Below, in pieces: positions 59,372 to 64,000 of a DNA stretch of 64,000 bases. The notes under the pieces were generated by a model. That model worked only from the letters and a program-made list of their open reading frames with translations. It was not told the DNA's origin and made no database searches. The position numbers were made by a program, and so were the translations under genes. This DNA is from Rhodoferax potami (lineage in GTDB: Bacteria; Pseudomonadota; Gammaproteobacteria; Burkholderiales; Burkholderiaceae_C), in the NCBI RefSeq assembly GCF_032193765.1, contig NZ_JAVBIJ010000001.1:124001-188000 (forward strand), given 5' to 3'. The stretch's first letter is position 1, and each line of letters begins with the position of its first letter.

Positions 59372-60022
59372 ATGAATGTGGTGTTTGACTTTGGCGCTGT
59401 GCTGTTTACTTGGCGCCCGGTAGATTTGATGATGGAGTGCTTTCCCCAGCGCGCCGCGACCCGTGCCGAGGCAGGGCACCTGGCCCATGAGGTATTCGGC
59501 CATCACGAGTGGCAAGCCTTTGACCGGGGCACGATCGCCATGGCAGACGTGGTGGCCCAAGTGGCTAAGCGCGTGGGTGTAGATGCCACGGTGCTCGGCA
59601 CGCTGGTCGAGAGCATCGGCGAGCGGCTGACCCCCATGCCGGAGTCGGTAGCCCTGTTCAAGAGTTTGGTGGCCTTGCGCGCGCAACGCGCAGCAACCGA
59701 AGGCGAGCCCGTGCGGCTCTACTACCTCTCCAACATGCCAGTGCCGTATGCCCGCACACTGGAGCGCATGAACCCCTTCCTCAGTGAATTCGACGGCGGC
59801 ATTTTTTCAGGCGACGAACTGCTCATCAAACCCGAGCCCGCCATCTACCAGCGCCTGCAAAAGCGCCACGCCCTCGAGCCCGCCAAGACGGTCTTTCTGG
59901 ACGACCTGCTCCCCAACATCCAGGCCGCGCAGGCCGAAGGCTGGCACGGCATCCACTTCCACACCGCGCAACAGGCCGCGCAAGAGCTGCAAGCCCTGGG
60001 TTTAAGCGAAATCAGCCTCTAG
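59372..60022 (+). CDS. HAD-family hydrolase (YihX-like)
   Basis: 216 residues. Motif I FDFGAVLFTW (Asp6, with Gly in place of the second Asp, as in the YihX group), motif II LYYLSNM, motif III Lys in IKPEPAIYQRLQ and motif IV FLDDLLPNIQAAQAEGW. Substrate unknown; YihX is a sugar-phosphate phosphatase. Confidence 0.87.
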   Translation: MNVVFDFGAVLFTWRPVDLMMECFPQRAATRAEAGHLAHEVFGHHEWQAFDRGTIAMADVVAQVAKRVGVDATVLGTLVESIGERLTPMPESVALFKSLVALRAQRAATEGEPVRLYYLSNMPVPYARTLERMNPFLSEFDGGIFSGDELLIKPEPAIYQRLQKRHALEPAKTVFLDDLLPNIQAAQAEGWHGIHFHTAQQAAQELQALGLSEISL

Positions 60023-60073
60023 CGCTCATAGAAATTACGCAAGTTGCTATCAAAAGCGTAGCAAGAGAGACGT

Positions 60074-60112
60074 AAAAAAGCCCCGCAAGGCAAAACCGAG
60101 CGGGGCTTTTTA
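60074..60112. terminator. bidirectional terminator between HAD gene and groEL
   Basis: AAAAGCCCCGC and GCGGGGCTTTT enclose 13 nt, with A-run and T-run on the two sides. Serves the convergent HAD and groESL transcripts. Confidence 0.85.
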
Positions 60113-60155
60113 TTAGGTTTGCAGTCGAGAGCAATAACGCCACATCGACGCAGCA

Positions 60156-60235
60156 TGAGGTGCCAGGCCAAGGCGCAAGGGCGCAGACAGTACCTACGGT
60201 ACGGCAAGCCCTTGCAACGCCGGCGTGGCGCCTCA
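60156..60235. repeat. 80-bp imperfect inverted repeat (REP-like)
   Basis: TGAGGTGCCA at the left end pairs with TGGCGCCTCA at the right, CAAGGGC with GCCCTTG inside, and GTACC-TAC-GGTAC at the centre. Located between the shared terminator and groEL. It looks like a palindromic extragenic repeat unit; whether it recurs cannot be told from this window. Confidence 0.55.
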
Positions 60236-60247
60236 GGCAAGGAGCAA

Positions 60248-61909
<1,662 letters not shown>

Positions 61910-61978
61910 TTAAGTGAAATATGCCGCTAGCCCACATGAAGCATGCGCGACTAGCTATTTATTTGATAGCGCGGTGAA

Positions 61979-62269
61979 TTACTTCTCGACGACTGCGAAC
62001 AGGTCGTCTTCTTTCATGACCAGCAGCTCATCGCCATTGACCTTGACGGTCTGGCCGGAGTACTTGCCGAACAACACGCGGTCGCCGACCTTCACGGTCA
62101 GGGCCTTGGTTTCGCCCTTGTCGTTGGTCTTGCCGGGGCCGACAGCCAACACTTCACCTTGGTCAGGCTTCTCAGCTGCGTTGTCAGGGATGTAGATGCC
62201 GGAAGCAGTCTTGGTTTCGGTTTCGACGCGCTTAACAATCACGCGATCTGCCAAAGGACGCAGGTTCAT
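61979..62269 (-). CDS. groES: co-chaperonin GroES
   Basis: 96 residues, [20 protein letters not shown] with mobile loop [20 protein letters not shown]. Lid of the GroEL chamber. First gene of the operon; the start follows AGGAGA and lies 84 bp downstream of a CIRCE operator. Confidence 0.97.
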   Translation of the reverse strand: MNLRPLADRVIVKRVETETKTASGIYIPDNAAEKPDQGEVLAVGPGKTNDKGETKALTVKVGDRVLFGKYSGQTVKVNGDELLVMKEDDLFAVVEK

Positions 62270-62353
62270 GAGAAATCTCCTAGATATGGAAACAAGAAAC
62301 ACCAGGGGCCGCCCACTTGGGCAAGCTCCCGAGAACTAACGCGGCTGGTGCTG

Positions 62354-62380
62354 TTAGCACTCAAGTCCGACGAGTGCTAA
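62354..62380. promoter_or_regulatory. CIRCE operator (HrcA binding site)
   Basis: TTAGCACTC-N9-GAGTGCTAA, a perfect copy of the consensus. HrcA bound here represses groESL until heat shock. Confidence 0.95.
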
Positions 62381-62408
62381 TGATAAGGGCTTTTGACCTG
62401 ATTTCAAG
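62380..62408 (-). promoter_or_regulatory. groESL promoter
   Basis: Read on the minus strand: CTTGAAA, then CCCTTATCAT; as sigma-70, TTGAAA-16-TATCAT. Its -10 end touches the CIRCE. The CTTGAAA box also fits sigma-32, so dual control is possible. Confidence 0.6.
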
Positions 62409-62561
62409 AGTCCCCCCGCTTGCGAGGGGGTTACGTTGGTATGGCACTTTTCGCAGGTCACAGCAAACGGCGACCGCTTTCAAGGCCGCGGCTTACACTA
62501 GTTTTGGGGCCGGATGGCCCAGCGGGGGACGCATGGAGTCTGGTTTTCAGCAGGGAGTTCT

Positions 62562-64000
62562 ATGAGCGAGCATTTTGATGTGCTGATCGTCGGCGCAGGC
62601 ATTTCAGGGATCGGCATGGCGTGCCATTTGCAGAAAGAATCGCCGGGCAAGCGATACGCCATCCTGGAGCGGCGCAGCGCCATTGGTGGAACCTGGGATT
62701 TGTTTCGCTACCCCGGTGTGCGGTCCGATTCCGACATGTTCTCTTTTGCCTATGCCTTTCGGCCCTGGATGTCGCCCAAGGTGCTGTCCGAAGGCCGACT
62801 GGTGCGCGAGTACGTCAAGGAGACCGCAGAGGAATATGGCGTGGACCGCCACATCCGCTTCGGCCTCAAAATCCTCAAGGCCGATTGGTCCAGCAATCAG
62901 AACCTCTGGACGATCACGGCCCTGCAGGAGTCCACCGGGGAGACCATCAGCTACGCCTGTAACTTCTTTGTGAGCTGTACCGGCTATTACGACTACGACC
63001 AAGGGCATCTCCCGGTGTTCCCGGGCTTGGATCGCTTTAAGGGGCAGACCATTCATCCGCAGTTTTGGCCCGAAGACCTGGACTACCGGGGCAAACGGGT
63101 GGTGGTGATTGGCAGTGGGGCCACGGCGGTCACGATTGTTCCGGCCATGGTGGCCCAAGCTGCGCACGTCACCATGTTGCAGCGCACACCCACCTACTAC
63201 TTCATCGCACCCACACTTGAAAAGGCGATTGCAATGCTGGGGCGTTTCCTGCCTGCGCGCTGTATCTATGGGACCTTGCGTAGTGTCTATATCGCTTTGC
63301 AGCGTGCGCTCTACAAGGGCGCCAAGCGCTGGCCCGACGCCATGCGAAAGTTCATGTTGCGCCCCATCCAGAAAATGCTGGGGGACACCGTGGACATGCG
63401 CCACTTCACACCCAGCTACAACCCGTGGGACCAACGCATGTGTGTGGTGCCCGATGGCGACCTGTTCAAGGCCATCAAGTCGGGCAAGGCGACTATCGTC
63501 ACCGACGAAATTGCCACATTTACCGAGCATGGCATTTTGCTCAAATCAGGTGAGACGCTGGAGGCGGACATCGTGGTGACTGCGACCGGCATACGCCTCA
63601 AGACCTTCGGTGGCATGGACATCACCCTGGACGGTGCACCGGTGGCGACCCACCAGCTGCTGAGCTACCGCGCGGTGCTGATGCAGGACCTGCCCAATAT
63701 GGCCTTCATTTTTGGCTACACCAATGCCTCGTGGACGCTCAAGGCAGACATCGCTTCGCGCTACGTGTGCCGGCTGCTTAATTACATGGATAGCGAGGGC
63801 ATTGCCTGCGCAACCCCGCGCGCACCCGAAGGGCAACTGGGCGAAGGCAATGTGATGAGCTCACTGACCTCGGGCTATATCCTGCGGGATGTGAGCGAGC
63901 TGCCACGCCAAGGCCGCAGCGGCCCATGGCGCGTGACCCATGCCTACGAAGTCGACAAAACCCTGCTGCTGAACGAGTCGATAGACGATGGCGCGTTGGA
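62562..64000 (+). CDS. EthA-like flavin monooxygenase (3' end outside window)
   Basis: 479 codons visible, still open at the window end. MSEHFDVLIVGAGISGIGMA is the FAD-binding GxGxxG (about 11-16), then AIGGTWDLFRYPGVRSDSDM and a second Rossmann motif VVVIGSGATAVTIVPAM for NADPH. FxGxxxHxxxW appears as FKGQTIHPQFW. Close in pattern to mycobacterial EthA, a Baeyer-Villiger monooxygenase. Start follows CAGGGAG. Divergent from groES. Confidence 0.93.
   Translation, partial: MSEHFDVLIVGAGISGIGMACHLQKESPGKRYAILERRSAIGGTWDLFRYPGVRSDSDMFSFAYAFRPWMSPKVLSEGRLVREYVKETAEEYGVDRHIRFGLKILKADWSSNQNLWTITALQESTGETISYACNFFVSCTGYYDYDQGHLPVFPGLDRFKGQTIHPQFWPEDLDYRGKRVVVIGSGATAVTIVPAMVAQAAHVTMLQRTPTYYFIAPTLEKAIAMLGRFLPARCIYGTLRSVYIALQRALYKGAKRWPDAMRKFMLRPIQKMLGDTVDMRHFTPSYNPWDQRMCVVPDGDLFKAIKSGKATIVTDEIATFTEHGILLKSGETLEADIVVTATGIRLKTFGGMDITLDGAPVATHQLLSYRAVLMQDLPNMAFIFGYTNASWTLKADIASRYVCRLLNYMDSEGIACATPRAPEGQLGEGNVMSSLTSGYILRDVSELPRQGRSGPWRVTHAYEVDKTLLLNESIDDGAL

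Overview
The window looks like a chromosomal segment of a GC-rich betaproteobacterium, most likely family Comamonadaceae (Rhodoferax/Polaromonas/Acidovorax relatives). The signs are two adjacent MKKTLIALAV-type trimeric porins, DUF4148 and LysR pairs, a Lip/Lif lipase system, a GspC-N type II secretion system, HexR/Zwf/Tal/Pgi sugar genes, and short TAGCTATT-like interspersed repeats. This placement is an inference from gene content; no rRNA, tRNA or CRISPR array was seen.

Layout. 1-6640: envelope and amino-sugar housekeeping genes (lipoprotein, glmU, orphan histidine kinase, LysR, Lrp, glmS). 6625-16461: an AT-rich genomic island inserted exactly at the 3' end of glmS. It is bounded by 17-bp direct repeats (one mismatch) with 16-bp inverted repeats just inside. 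It carries a type I restriction-modification operon whose hsdR is truncated and followed by what looks like the tail of a serine recombinase, an unrecognised right arm with an HUH-type Rep-like protein, a ribbon-helix-helix protein, and several small unknown proteins. No intact integrase is visible. 16467-28000: mobB, dps, a SulP transporter, a DUF4139 protein, a chemoreceptor, a probable FliA-dependent small protein, queC, an SbmA/BacA-like ABC exporter, a 5'-nucleotidase and an SPFH lipoprotein.

27999-44797: type II secretion. gspG-H-I-J-K-L-M-N-D-E run leftward, gspC is divergent, and gspF lies about 6 kb further left. Between gspE and gspF sit a secreted lipase, its foldase (with a one-base frameshift), a three-repeat DUF4148 protein and a LysR gene. 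The LysR gene is cleanly interrupted by a 2138-bp IS21-family element with a 4-bp target duplication; removing the element restores the reading frame. A pectate lyase at 47100 and the lipase are plausible type II substrates.

44825-64000: ilvA, OsmC-like protein, PL10 pectate lyase, coq7, two porins with shared 3' palindromes, the sugar cluster hexR-zwf / tal-pgi with an inverted repeat between the divergent arms, a YcaQ-like DNA glycosylase, a metallo-hydrolase, a HAD protein, groESL under a perfect CIRCE operator, and the start of an EthA-like flavin monooxygenase.

The strongest candidate for something new is the glmS island. Its architecture (3'-end insertion into a universally conserved gene, direct repeats, inner inverted repeats, type I R-M cargo) resembles staphylococcal cassette chromosomes, but in a proteobacterium and with an HUH/Rep module. 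The interpretation is inference; the repeats and gene order are read directly from the sequence.
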